Assembly (NCBI GenBank): GCA_943349825.1
Contig: CALQZQ010000002.1
Location: forward strand, 62,001 to 126,000
Reading direction: 5' to 3'
From: Candidatus Peribacteria bacterium
GTDB lineage: Bacteria; Patescibacteriota; Gracilibacteria; UBA1369; 2-02-FULL-48-14
Length of the DNA: 64,000 nucleotides
Position numbers and translations under genes: made by a program. The notes under the pieces are model-generated. The model did no database searches. It saw nothing but the letters and a program-made list of their open reading frames with translations, and was not told where the DNA came from. Position 1 is the stretch's first letter. Each line of letters begins with the position of its first letter. Below, piece by piece: positions 1-9,439 of this stretch.

Positions 1-663
1 CCTAACTTCTCAAAGGCTGACACCCCACAGGACGGAAAACTCAGAGAAGAAGACGAAGCCATGCTCGCTAGTCCCGCGGGAGCCCTTTATGAAACTTTCC
101 TTCGTAGATCCGCTTGGGAACACGGTTTCTCGAACCAACCCTCTTGGACGCAAGAAGCCTTTGTGGATGAGAATAGATACAATAAATATACTGGCAACCC
201 GCACAATTTAGACAACAGAGTGCAAATAGAATATGCCCTCAGTAAGGTGGAAGATTGGCAGCGCCAAGGCCTGGTGGACAAAGAAGGGAAGCTCACTGCA
301 CCTGAGCTTGCTAAAGCCCTTAAGACTTTGCCTGTGCAAATAATGTTAGGAACGGTGGACGAAGGTGTGACTGAGTTGAAAAGGATATGCAATGAAATCA
401 ATACGGAAAGCGGGGTGGACGTCAGTGCTCTGACCCCAGAAGAGTGGGTAGTTTTTTACGAACAACACTTGAAAAAGCACATAGGATCCTACTCGGAACC
501 TGTGCAAATAGACCTAGGCGCGGTGCAGGTATTTGGGAAAGATACAGGGGGAAAGGGAAAGACCTCAAGCAGACCAGTTCATATCACTGCGGTTCCTGTA
601 ACAGTAGAAGGAAGAGAAAAAAAAGTGGTTCCTTATAGTAGACGCAAACAACTTGTGGCTTGA
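1..663 (+). CDS. hypothetical protein, 5'-truncated by window edge
   Basis: Frame is open from base 1 to TGA at 661-663; listed ORF starts at 61 but no stop lies upstream in frame. No family recognised. Confidence 0.5.
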   Translation, partial: PNFSKADTPQDGKLREEDEAMLASPAGALYETFLRRSAWEHGFSNQPSWTQEAFVDENRYNKYTGNPHNLDNRVQIEYALSKVEDWQRQGLVDKEGKLTAPELAKALKTLPVQIMLGTVDEGVTELKRICNEINTESGVDVSALTPEEWVVFYEQHLKKHIGSYSEPVQIDLGAVQVFGKDTGGKGKTSSRPVHITAVPVTVEGREKKVVPYSRRKQLVA

Positions 664-726
664 ATCGGAAGCAATGGCTAGAACTTTGAAAGATATTGCT
701 GCTCAAGCAAAAAAAGTCTTAGGCCT

Positions 727-2088
727 CTAAAACGCAATTTCCCCAGGCGTATAAGTGTCCAAGTTTTCCTTGCCGATGAGTTTGGTCACTTCTTTCACCA
801 CGTCCTTCATGGGGACAGCGCGTTGTTGGCCTTTGCTCATGTCGCGCACAATCACCACCCCTTCGCGCACCTCCGTAGCGCCCATGATGAGACAGTAAGG
901 AACGGCAAATTTATCAGCGAGACGCATTTGCGCCTTCATGCTGCCTTTGCCGAGCGCACCCACGGTGCGAATACCCGCATCGCGAAGTTGGTCGATCAGC
1001 GGTAAGCATTTTTTCTTGGCCTCGTCTCCGAGCTGTGCCACAAAAATGTGCACTTCATCTTTGGAAGGAACAATCACGCCAGCTTCCTTCATTTGATTGA
1101 TAACACGCTCGATTCCCAGAGCAAAGCCCACGGCCGGAGTAGCCGGTCCGCCCATCAATTCCACGAGTCCATCGTAACGGCCTCCTCCTCCGATTGCATT
1201 TTGTGAACCGGTGCTTTTGTCCCAGAATTCGAACACGGTCTGGGTGTAGTAATCCAAGCCGCGGACGAGTTGAGGATTTTCGGTATAAGTGATGCCGAGC
1301 TCATCCAAAAATTCCTTCACCAAACGGTGGAAATCTTGATCTTCCGGCGTACGATATTGTTCAAACTTAGGAGCGAGTTGCGCCAAAATCCGGCAATCCT
1401 CATTCTTACAATCCAGGAGTCGCAGCGGATTGGAGTGCATGCGTCGTTGGCAGTCTTCGCACAAGGAACGTTCCTTGCCGGTGTAGTAATTCACCAAAGC
1501 TTCCTTATATTTTTCGCGGCTCTTTTGAGACCCAATATTATTGATTTGCAAATCAATACGCTCGGCAATTCCCAAATCTCTAAGCATTTTGTAGACGAGG
1601 AAAATACACTGCACGTCCAGCGCAGGATCGCTTTCTCCAATGATCTCCGCCCCAATCTGCCAGAACATACGGTAGCGGCCTTTTTGAGGACGATCATAAC
1701 GGAAGTGAGGTTCTATGTAGTAGAGCTCCACGGGCTGAGGCAGCTCCTTCATTCCATGTTGAATATAAGCACGCACCGCTCCCGCTGTTCCTTCCGGCTT
1801 CAACGTGAGGCTGCGCCCGCTACGGTCTTCAAACGTGTACATTTCTTTGGAAACGACATCCGTATCTTCTCCCACGGCTCGCTTGAACACTTCGGTGTAC
1901 TCCAAAATGGGAGTGGTGATGCGCCTAAAACCCGCTTGCCTAAAACGGTGACGCGCCACTTTTTTGATGAACGTGAAATACTCGTGATCCTTGGGCAGGA
2001 TGTCGTGAATCCCCATGGGGCTTTGCATTTTGAGCACTTTTGAATTTCCCTCCGCGGGGAGGACGTCATCTTGGGTCGAGTCAGACAT
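727..2088 (-). CDS. hisS: histidyl-tRNA synthetase
   Basis: Class II HisRS motifs: MGIHDILPKDHEYF, TLKPEGTAGAVRAYIQHGM, FRYDRPQKGRYRMFWQIGAE, GGGGRYDGLVELMGG. ATG at 2088 preferred over the upstream GTG at 2124, which overlaps a -10-like TATAGT. Confidence 0.96.
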   Translation of the reverse strand: MSDSTQDDVLPAEGNSKVLKMQSPMGIHDILPKDHEYFTFIKKVARHRFRQAGFRRITTPILEYTEVFKRAVGEDTDVVSKEMYTFEDRSGRSLTLKPEGTAGAVRAYIQHGMKELPQPVELYYIEPHFRYDRPQKGRYRMFWQIGAEIIGESDPALDVQCIFLVYKMLRDLGIAERIDLQINNIGSQKSREKYKEALVNYYTGKERSLCEDCQRRMHSNPLRLLDCKNEDCRILAQLAPKFEQYRTPEDQDFHRLVKEFLDELGITYTENPQLVRGLDYYTQTVFEFWDKSTGSQNAIGGGGRYDGLVELMGGPATPAVGFALGIERVINQMKEAGVIVPSKDEVHIFVAQLGDEAKKKCLPLIDQLRDAGIRTVGALGKGSMKAQMRLADKFAVPYCLIMGATEVREGVVIVRDMSKGQQRAVPMKDVVKEVTKLIGKENLDTYTPGEIAF

Positions 2089-2153
2089 AGGCAAAATTAA
2101 GGAATAGAAGAGATTGACTTCCACTATACCACCATTTCAGGTTGAAGCAAGTT

Positions 2154-2381
2154 TTATTGAAAAACCCAACCTGAGCAGTACATGACCGGTTCCGGCCTGG
2201 GCTGATGCCCGGGCTTCCCGGGCTTATTCTGGGGGCGGCTAGGATCGTTGATCCTCAAAGGCCCACGATCTCTAGGATCTGGCCTCGGTCTGGGACTTTC
2301 TATCACCGTGTCATCCTGTATTTCAGGACGATCCTGAACGTCAAAACCCTCGATCATAAGAATGGGGTTAGGAACAACCAA
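2154..2381 (-). CDS. small Pro/Arg/Asp-rich hypothetical protein (doubtful; alternative ATG near 2357)
   Basis: 75-aa ORF lying just downstream of a good sigma70-like promoter; no recognised homology. Confidence 0.3.
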   Translation of the reverse strand: MVVPNPILMIEGFDVQDRPEIQDDTVIESPRPRPDPRDRGPLRINDPSRPQNKPGKPGHQPRPEPVMYCSGWVFQ

Positions 2382-2383
2382 GA

Positions 2384-2412
2384 ATTGTAGAACAATAGCT
2401 TGCTTAAGTCAA
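2384..2412 (-). promoter_or_regulatory. sigma70-type promoter TTGACT-N17-TACAAT
   Basis: Reverse complement of 2384-2412 reads TTGACT TAAGCAAGCTATTGTTC TACAAT. Confidence 0.6.
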
Positions 2413-2555
2413 ATTCAGCGCACGTGAATCTTGAAACCCCAAACCCAAGAATAGAAGTGTGTGCACCTTCTGCTCAGCATGGAGCGCTCAGAGAAAGTTC
2501 ATGAACTTTCTCTCCGCTTCCTTTTATGGAGTTTCAAACTCTCTTTCCGCCGTTT

Positions 2556-2653
2556 GGGCGTCCTTGTTTTCTGAAGCATAAACCTTAAGGAAGAAGCCAT
2601 GAGGATCATGCATCCGAGTGGCTTCGCTCCCGCTTCAGAAAACAAGGATGCCC
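2556..2653 (-). repeat. long inverted repeat / hairpin (22-nt arms, one G-U-type mismatch, 54-nt loop)
   Basis: GGGCGTCCTTGTTTTCTGAAGC (2556-2577) versus GCTTCAGAAAACAAGGATGCCC (2632-2653), directly 3' of tsaD. Confidence 0.7.
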
Positions 2654-2654
2654 C

Positions 2655-3614
2655 TTAGAGCGACTCAAAGTAGCCCGCCGCCCCAATCATGGCAGCGTTG
2701 TCTGTGCAATATTCCATCTTTTGCGGAAAGCGGAACAGCGGCGCATTCACCACCCGCGACAACTCCTCTTCAATGCGTCCGCGCAAAAAGCGATTCGCAG
2801 ACACTCCACCGGACAAATGCACTTCCTTCACGCCCAACTCGCGCACTGCCTGCAGCAATTTTTCCACCAAAGCGGTCACCGCTGCTTCCTGGAAAGAAGC
2901 CGCCACATCGTTCACAAAAGTTTCCTCGCTCAGCCGCGCGGCATTTTCTTTCAAATAGTAAAACACGGAAGTCTTGAGCCCCGAAAAGCTGAAGTTTTTC
3001 TCTTTGCGCAGTGCCACCGGAAAGTCCACCGCTTTGGGATTCCCACTCTTCGCACGTTCCTCAATCGCCGGTCCACCCGGGTAGCCAAGGCCCAGTAGGC
3101 GAGCCACTTTATCGAAGGCTTCACCGGCGCTGTCGTCCACCGTTTCTGCCAAGATTTCAAAATCTCCATGGCCACGCATCAGCACCAGTTCGTTGTGCCC
3201 GCCGGACACTGTCAAAATCAAAACAGGGAACTCGGGCTCGGGCCCGTCACCCAGCCAATTCGCATACATGTGCCCGTGCACATGGTTCACTTCGAGCAGA
3301 GCTTTATTCATGGCGAAAGCCAAAGCCGCCGCGGTCATCCGCCCGACTACGAGCGAACCCACAAGTCCTGGCTCTTTGGTAACTGCAATGGCATCGATTT
3401 CCGCCCAAGTCACACCTGCTTCGTCGAGCGCTTGCTTCAAAACCGGCATCATTGCCGCAATGTGTTCACGCGCCGCCACTTCCGGCACAACGCCGCCCGT
3501 TTGAGCGTGTTTGGCAATCTGGGAAGCGATCACGTTGGACAGCACTTTTCGTCCATCCTCCACCACGGCCACAGAGGTTTCGTCGCAAGAAGTTTCAATA
3601 GCAAGCAAGCGCAT
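2655..3614 (-). CDS. tsaD: tRNA N6-adenosine threonylcarbamoyltransferase TsaD
   Basis: MRLLAIETSCDETSVAVVEDGRKVLSNVIASQ, HVHGHMYANW, LTVSGGHNELVLM, SGGVSANRFLR motifs. Confidence 0.96.
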   Translation of the reverse strand: MRLLAIETSCDETSVAVVEDGRKVLSNVIASQIAKHAQTGGVVPEVAAREHIAAMMPVLKQALDEAGVTWAEIDAIAVTKEPGLVGSLVVGRMTAAALAFAMNKALLEVNHVHGHMYANWLGDGPEPEFPVLILTVSGGHNELVLMRGHGDFEILAETVDDSAGEAFDKVARLLGLGYPGGPAIEERAKSGNPKAVDFPVALRKEKNFSFSGLKTSVFYYLKENAARLSEETFVNDVAASFQEAAVTALVEKLLQAVRELGVKEVHLSGGVSANRFLRGRIEEELSRVVNAPLFRFPQKMEYCTDNAAMIGAAGYFESL

Positions 3615-3677
3615 AAACTTGAATTAGAACACAAAAATGATAACATGACCTCTTGTTAATTCATAACTACAAGAACT

Positions 3678-4007
3678 ATGGCACTCGAGGAATCAGAAAG
3701 ACCGTCAAGAACGGAAAGGCTCATAGAAGCTGTACTCTCTGAAGGAGCAGGCATTTACGATGGAGTGGAACTGGCGCCTGGCATTAAAAAGGCTCTGAGA
3801 AGAGTATCACATTTGGTGCACGGAAAGAGAGAACCGGCTGCCACTCCAGCCGAAACGGCAGATGAGGACACCGGCGCCATGTTTTTGGGTGGCATTGAAG
3901 TGCTTGGCCATGTTGTAGTCGGAGCCAAGGAACGAATCAAAAATGTACTTGGCCTCCGTGCACCAGAAAACCGGCCCAGACCTTACAATCGCGGGCAGGA
4001 CTGCTAA
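3678..4007 (+). CDS. hypothetical protein
   Basis: 109-aa ORF in an intergenic gap with upstream promoter-like TTGAAT/TAACAT. Confidence 0.55.
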   Translation: MALEESERPSRTERLIEAVLSEGAGIYDGVELAPGIKKALRRVSHLVHGKREPAATPAETADEDTGAMFLGGIEVLGHVVVGAKERIKNVLGLRAPENRPRPYNRGQDC

Positions 4008-4041
4008 TTGACGAAAATCCAAAAAATGGTAGAATAGAAGT

Positions 4042-4755
4042 ATGGGCGAAATACCTGCATGGTTTGAAGCAGCTTACCAAGATCTCGCCACGGTGAGAGC
4101 CGGGGAGCTACTGGAGGAACCTATCCCCAGTTTGGAGGATAGCTTTGCTGAATTCAGCAAAAAAGTGGGAGTAATTCTGCCCAATGTGTTGGCTTACGGT
4201 GGCACGCCCATAGAAAGTGACGAACAAGTGCCCACTCCAGTTTGGGTTTGCAATCTGCTTGGAGACCACGCTTCCCGATTTTCCACCCTGCCCGCCCGTG
4301 CTGCGAAAGCTTTGGAAGACAACTTGGCAAATCGAAGAGCTCAACAGAAACAAAGGAATACAAGTCTGGCCGGAATAGGGCTACCAGCTGTAGTGCAAGA
4401 CACGAAGTGGCTGTTGAATGCGACCATGACCAATTTCGCCAATAATTTTAATCCGGAAGTTTTGGATCAGACGCAAGCTGCCTTCGCTACCGATTACTTT
4501 GCTTGGAAACTCCCCATAGCAAGTTCCCTCAGTTCCTGGCCGCTGCAAGTGAGAACCAATGCCGATGTGCACCGAGATTTCCAAGGCTCTCTCCAAGAGC
4601 TGGGCTTACAGGAGGCATTTGAAGCGCTCACACGAATGACGTTCCCGAACGAGCTGGGCTCAAACTTCAATAACGGGGCTCAGGCCACGCTTTTCCCTGT
4701 GATGCTCAACATGCTGCGCAAAGGTTACAGCTTGTACCCTACCTTGACGGCCTAG
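4042..4755 (+). CDS. hypothetical protein
   Basis: 237-aa ORF; -10-like TAGAAT ends 6 nt before the ATG. Confidence 0.7.
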   Translation: MGEIPAWFEAAYQDLATVRAGELLEEPIPSLEDSFAEFSKKVGVILPNVLAYGGTPIESDEQVPTPVWVCNLLGDHASRFSTLPARAAKALEDNLANRRAQQKQRNTSLAGIGLPAVVQDTKWLLNATMTNFANNFNPEVLDQTQAAFATDYFAWKLPIASSLSSWPLQVRTNADVHRDFQGSLQELGLQEAFEALTRMTFPNELGSNFNNGAQATLFPVMLNMLRKGYSLYPTLTA

Positions 4756-4780
4756 AAACGAAGCGTGCTAGAATCAGCTC

Positions 4781-6094
4781 GTGATTGGAATCGCCAAACA
4801 GATTGTTAGAACCCTCACCGAGGCCGGTCATAAGGCCTACTTTGCGGGTGGTTGCGTGCGCGACATGCTGATGGACCGCGAACCCAAAGATTTCGACATC
4901 GCCACCAGCGCGCTGCCCGAGCAAATTGAAAAACTCTTCAGCCAAACTTACGCAGTGGGGAAGGCTTTTGGAGTGATGCACGTGGTGGAAGAAGGCCACA
5001 CGTTCGAAATCGCCACCTTCCGCAGCGACTCCGGGTACAGCGATGGCCGCCGCCCCGACGCCGTGATTTTCACGCATGCGGAAGACGATGCCCAGCGCCG
5101 CGACTTCACCATCAACGGGCTTTTTTACGACCCACTCGCGGACGAAATTCTGGATTTTATCGGTGGCCGCGACGACCTCAGCAACAAACTCATTCGTTTT
5201 ATTGGGGATCCGCACCAGCGCATTTTGGAAGATCATTTGCGCATCATCCGCGCCATTCGTTTTAAAAACACGCTCGGCTTTGGTTATCATCCAGACACCT
5301 ACGCCGCGCTCAAAAAGCACGCACCTCTCGCCGACAAAGTGAGTTGGGAACGCGTGCGCGACGAACTCAATAAAATCATCATGGCGCGCCGTGCAGAGGT
5401 CGCTTTTGAAGACATGCAAGACACCGGCGTTTTGCCCTACGTGCTGCCGGAACTCGAAGCGTGCAAGGGCGTGGCTCAACCCCCCGAATACCACCACGAA
5501 GGCGACGTGTGGACTCACCTCATGCAAGCCCTCACCTCGCTACCCGAGGACGCCACACTCAACCAGCACTGGGCCGTGATTTTGCACGACATCGGCAAGC
5601 CGGAAACCTTTAAAATTGCCGAGCGCATTCGCTTTGATCGTCACAGTGAAGTCTCCGCCGAACTCGGCGAAAAAATCCTGCGCCGCCTGTGTTTTTCACG
5701 TAAAGACATCGATGAAATCACCTGGGCCGTCCGCCACCACTTCATGATGACAGAGCTACTCAATATGGAAATTGGCAAACAGCGCCAATGGTTCCTGGAC
5801 CCACGTTTCCCCACGCTCATGCAACTTTTTTACGCCGACGCCATGGGCACCACACCTTCGAGTTTGCATCTCTACAATCAAGTCAAAGCGGCTCAAGAAG
5901 ACTGCCTCCGCCGTTTCCCCGAACTTCCCAAACCGCTACTCACCGGCGAAGACGTGATGAAAAACCTGGGGCTAAAAGCCGGCCCACGTGTAGGCGAAAT
6001 CCTGCAGGAAGCATTCGTCAAACAACTCGGCCACGAACTTCAAACGCGAGAAGAAGCGCTGGAGTGGTTGAGCACCGTCACACACTCCACGTGA
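4781..6094 (+). CDS. cca: CCA tRNA nucleotidyltransferase / poly(A) polymerase family with HD domain
   Basis: GHKAYFAGGCVRDMLMDREPKDFDIATSA, RRDFTINGLFYDP, RILEDHLRIIRAIRF, HDIGKPETF. Confidence 0.93.
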   Translation: MIGIAKQIVRTLTEAGHKAYFAGGCVRDMLMDREPKDFDIATSALPEQIEKLFSQTYAVGKAFGVMHVVEEGHTFEIATFRSDSGYSDGRRPDAVIFTHAEDDAQRRDFTINGLFYDPLADEILDFIGGRDDLSNKLIRFIGDPHQRILEDHLRIIRAIRFKNTLGFGYHPDTYAALKKHAPLADKVSWERVRDELNKIIMARRAEVAFEDMQDTGVLPYVLPELEACKGVAQPPEYHHEGDVWTHLMQALTSLPEDATLNQHWAVILHDIGKPETFKIAERIRFDRHSEVSAELGEKILRRLCFSRKDIDEITWAVRHHFMMTELLNMEIGKQRQWFLDPRFPTLMQLFYADAMGTTPSSLHLYNQVKAAQEDCLRRFPELPKPLLTGEDVMKNLGLKAGPRVGEILQEAFVKQLGHELQTREEALEWLSTVTHST

Positions 6095-7434
6095 TGGGTT
6101 TGTGGGAACATGTCCACGGGCTGCACACTTTCCGTGACATAACCCAGTGTCGCGAACTGTTTTAAATCCCGTGCCATGGTCGTGGGATTGCAAGACACGT
6201 AAACGATTTTCGCCGCACCAAATGCTGCCGTAGTTTCCACCACTTTTTCGCCGAGTCCAGCGCGGGGCGGATCCACAATCACCACGTCGGGTTTTTGCGT
6301 CAAAGTCGCGAGTCGCGCTTCCACACTACCCAAATTGAAACTCACATTTGTGATGCCATTGCGCCGTGCATTGCCGCGCGCACTTTCCACCGCAGATTCA
6401 TTGATTTCAATGCCCACCACTTCCTTGGCTTTGTGCGCACAAAACAGCCCGATGGTTCCGGTACCGCAGTACAAATCAAACACCACTTCTTCACCGCTTA
6501 AACCCGCTGCTTCCACGGCGAGCGAATAGAGTTTTTGAGCCTGCAAAGTGTTGGTTTGGAAGAAGGCCTGAGGCAAAATATCGAACTCCAAGCGGCGGCC
6601 GTCTTCCAGCAACAAAACTTCGGTCAAACTTTCCTTGCCCAACAACAAATTTTCTTCGGTCCACGTGGGTTGCCCCTGCACTTGGTACACGCTATTCCAA
6701 TACACGGACGTGATGCGTGGATCGTCGGAAAACAAGCTTTTGAATTCCTCCACATAATCAAAAATACCGGTCGACGTCGTCAAAATAATCATGACTTCGC
6801 TGGTGTTTTTTCCTTCGCGAATCGTCAGCGTTTTTAGCAGCCCTTCATGCGTGTCCGAATGGTAAAAAGGAATCTTTTTTTCGTTCACAAAATCGCGCAC
6901 TTTTTTTACAATTTCCACGAGCAATTCCGATTGCAAAAAACACGCGTTCAAATCAAAAACTTCAAAGTGATATCCGGGCGGATAAAAGCCCAGCATCACG
7001 GTATCATCCGGGCCGGGGCCAAAGGACAATTCCATTTTATTGCGGTAGTACCACGGACTTTCATTGCCCACGATGGGCCGCACCAATTCCGGATCCAAGC
7101 CTCCCAGTCTTTCAATACTGTCGCGCACTTGTTGTTCTTTCACACGCAGCTGTTCTTCGTAAGAAAGGAACTGCCACTTGCAACCGCCACACACGGAAAA
7201 ATGAGGACAACGCGCTTCCACGCGCAGCTCCGAGGGCTGCACCAGTTCCACGACTTTTGCCTCGCCATAACCCGACTTCACTTTGCTCATTCGGGCGCGC
7301 ACGGTGTCCCCGGGCGCCACATCTTCCACAAAAATTTTAAATCCATCAAAACTCGCCAGTCCGCTCCCACCATAAACTAGACTATCGATTTTCAGCTCCA
7401 GCTCCTCGCCTTTTTTGGGTTTCATAGACCGCAC
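6040..7434 (-). CDS. rlmD: TRAM-domain class I SAM-dependent RNA methyltransferase (RlmD/TrmA family)
   Basis: TRAM-like N-terminus, CPHFSVCGGCKWQ cluster, FDLYCGTGTIGLF, VIVDPPRAGLG, YVSCNPTTMARDL. Internal ATG at 7425 is the more likely start. Confidence 0.88.
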   Translation of the reverse strand: MRSMKPKKGEELELKIDSLVYGGSGLASFDGFKIFVEDVAPGDTVRARMSKVKSGYGEAKVVELVQPSELRVEARCPHFSVCGGCKWQFLSYEEQLRVKEQQVRDSIERLGGLDPELVRPIVGNESPWYYRNKMELSFGPGPDDTVMLGFYPPGYHFEVFDLNACFLQSELLVEIVKKVRDFVNEKKIPFYHSDTHEGLLKTLTIREGKNTSEVMIILTTSTGIFDYVEEFKSLFSDDPRITSVYWNSVYQVQGQPTWTEENLLLGKESLTEVLLLEDGRRLEFDILPQAFFQTNTLQAQKLYSLAVEAAGLSGEEVVFDLYCGTGTIGLFCAHKAKEVVGIEINESAVESARGNARRNGITNVSFNLGSVEARLATLTQKPDVVIVDPPRAGLGEKVVETTAAFGAAKIVYVSCNPTTMARDLKQFATLGYVTESVQPVDMFPQTHHVECVTVLNHSSASSRV

Positions 7435-7443
7435 TGTAACACA

Positions 7444-7968
7444 CTACTTGGCCTCTGCCACGTCGCCACGCACGTGCTTTTGCATACAAGCCAAAACAGC
7501 ATCACGCGACTTACCTCTAGGCAAAGCCTCTTTTAAAGCCGGACACGGAGCTTTTCCAGGAATGGACATGCCGGTAGCCAAAATAAAGACTTGAGCATGC
7601 GGATCGTCGTGAGTCTCCAAAGCAGTGGCGAAGCGAGCGCCCAAACCTTCGGGGATCGTGTTCAAGGCAACGACTAAATCGCCAACATTTCCACTCCATC
7701 CTGTTTTTACCGGAGCAGTGCTCACGGGGGTGCTAGCAGTAACACTTTCAAGGGCTCCTTTGGCAGCCTCAAACAAAGCGATCGTTTCATTCCTAGAAAA
7801 CCCTGCAAAAGGCTGAATAACAGCACCTTCATCCAGCAATGCATCCGCAAGAAGCCCGGCATTTCCCTTGAGAGCTCTCACTCTAGGGGCCATCCTCCCT
7901 TTGTCCTTAAGAGGTAAAGCCGCTACAATGCCTTCAATGAACTGTCTTTCGGTGTCAGCAGTAAACAT
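7444..7968 (-). CDS. hypothetical protein
   Basis: 174-aa ORF filling the gap between neighbours. Confidence 0.65.
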   Translation of the reverse strand: MFTADTERQFIEGIVAALPLKDKGRMAPRVRALKGNAGLLADALLDEGAVIQPFAGFSRNETIALFEAAKGALESVTASTPVSTAPVKTGWSGNVGDLVVALNTIPEGLGARFATALETHDDPHAQVFILATGMSIPGKAPCPALKEALPRGKSRDAVLACMQKHVRGDVAEAK

Positions 7969-8024
7969 AGTGTTGAGTCAAAAACCGTCCCATTTAAGCC
8001 ATAAGCCAGTGATTAGTCAATAAA

Positions 8025-8438
8025 ATGCTCAAAGTCCAAATCCTACAAATCGGTGAAACCAAGGATTCCAACCTGCGCGCGCTCGAGCAAGAATTCGAAA
8101 AACGCCTGAAACCCTACTTCAAACTCGAAACCCTCACCGTCAAAAATCTTGAGTCAAAACTCGACTCGGACGCCTTTGTGATCGCCCTCGACGAACGTGG
8201 TAAGCACTTCACCAGCGAAGAATTTGCGGCCCAAATCGGCACCCTCAAAGACCGAGGCACACCCATCCAATTCGTGATTGGTGATTTCGCAGGCCTTCCG
8301 CCAGAAATCCGCGACCGAGCACAACTCACCCTCGCGCTCTCCAAAATGACTTTCACTCACGAGATGGTTCGCGTATTTTTAAAGGAGCAACTCTACCGCG
8401 CCTGCATGATTCTTGCCGGCAAACCCTATCATAAATGA
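8025..8438 (+). CDS. rlmH: 23S rRNA (pseudouridine1915-N3)-methyltransferase RlmH
   Basis: ALDERGKHFTSEEFA, FVIGDFAGLP, LALSKMTFTHEMVRVFLKEQLYRA motifs. Confidence 0.93.
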   Translation: MLKVQILQIGETKDSNLRALEQEFEKRLKPYFKLETLTVKNLESKLDSDAFVIALDERGKHFTSEEFAAQIGTLKDRGTPIQFVIGDFAGLPPEIRDRAQLTLALSKMTFTHEMVRVFLKEQLYRACMILAGKPYHK

Positions 8439-9439
8439 AGCACTTTTGGACCCTTCTACTCCTCCTCACCATCCCTTTTTCTGTGTGGAGTGCATCTGCA
8501 TCAGCAAGCGGGGAAGGAGCTGCGCCTCTAATGGAAGGCTGGGTGAGCAAAACACCGGCCGAAAAAAACGAAATCAACCTGCTGATGACCGGCGACGTGA
8601 TGCTGGATCGCTACATCGACACGCTGCGCAGCCGTGCCCTGGCCGACCAAGATTCTGCCAACGATCAATTCCCTTTCACCCACATGCCGGAAGTCATCCA
8701 GGCGGTGAAGGATAAGCTGCAAACAGACACTCTCGATTTTGTGATGGCCAATTTAGAAGGACCCATTACGGATTCCAGCTACGTGAACAATGGCACGGCC
8801 ATGATTTTCAACTTCAAGCCCACGGTGGTGGATCTACTCAAAAACGCAGGCTTCACTACTTTCAACATGGCCAACAATCACGAGCTGGACATGGGAGCCT
8901 CCGGCCCCCAGAAAACCCACGATTACCTGGCTGCCGCCGGAATGGACGCATTTGGTCACCCGGACACGCCGAACGGGCCTTACAGTTTTATTTCCTACGA
9001 AGTGAATGGCATCAAAATCGGGTTGCTCGGTTTCAACGACGCCGTCCTACACCTGGACGTGCCCGCCGCTGTTGCCAAAATCAAAGAAGTGGATCCACAG
9101 GTAGACGTGCTCTTGCTCGCCATCCACTGGGGCATTGAATACGAACCCACCGCTCGCGACTCCGTTGTAGAAAAAGCTCACCAATTTATCGATGCCGGTG
9201 TGGACTTCATTTGGGGAACTCATCCGCACGTGGTCCAAAATAACGAACTCTACAACGACAAATGGGTTTACTATTCTCTCGGCAACTTTGTCTTCGACCA
9301 ATACTGGTCTGAAGAAACGCAAAAAGGCCTGGTCCTAGGCCTCAAAATCCAGAAACAAGAAGACGGCAGCCTCCTCTACACTCCAGCCGAAGTCCCAGTA
9401 GACCTCATCGACGGGGGAGAGCCTAAGCCTCAGCTTTAG
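8435..9439 (+). CDS. CapA family protein (poly-gamma-glutamate-synthesis-like metallophosphatase)
   Basis: NLLMTGDVMLDRYID, NLEGPITDS, MANNHELDMGASG, HWGIEYEP, WGTHPHVVQ; signal peptide; ATGA overlap with rlmH. Confidence 0.9.
   Translation: MKHFWTLLLLLTIPFSVWSASASASGEGAAPLMEGWVSKTPAEKNEINLLMTGDVMLDRYIDTLRSRALADQDSANDQFPFTHMPEVIQAVKDKLQTDTLDFVMANLEGPITDSSYVNNGTAMIFNFKPTVVDLLKNAGFTTFNMANNHELDMGASGPQKTHDYLAAAGMDAFGHPDTPNGPYSFISYEVNGIKIGLLGFNDAVLHLDVPAAVAKIKEVDPQVDVLLLAIHWGIEYEPTARDSVVEKAHQFIDAGVDFIWGTHPHVVQNNELYNDKWVYYSLGNFVFDQYWSEETQKGLVLGLKIQKQEDGSLLYTPAEVPVDLIDGGEPKPQL

Noticed and set aside
1270-2043. 257-aa plus-strand ORF inside hisS
   Set aside because: Antisense to a confident hisS gene; no family features.
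4739-5527. 262-aa minus-strand ORF inside cca
   Set aside because: Antisense to a confident cca gene.
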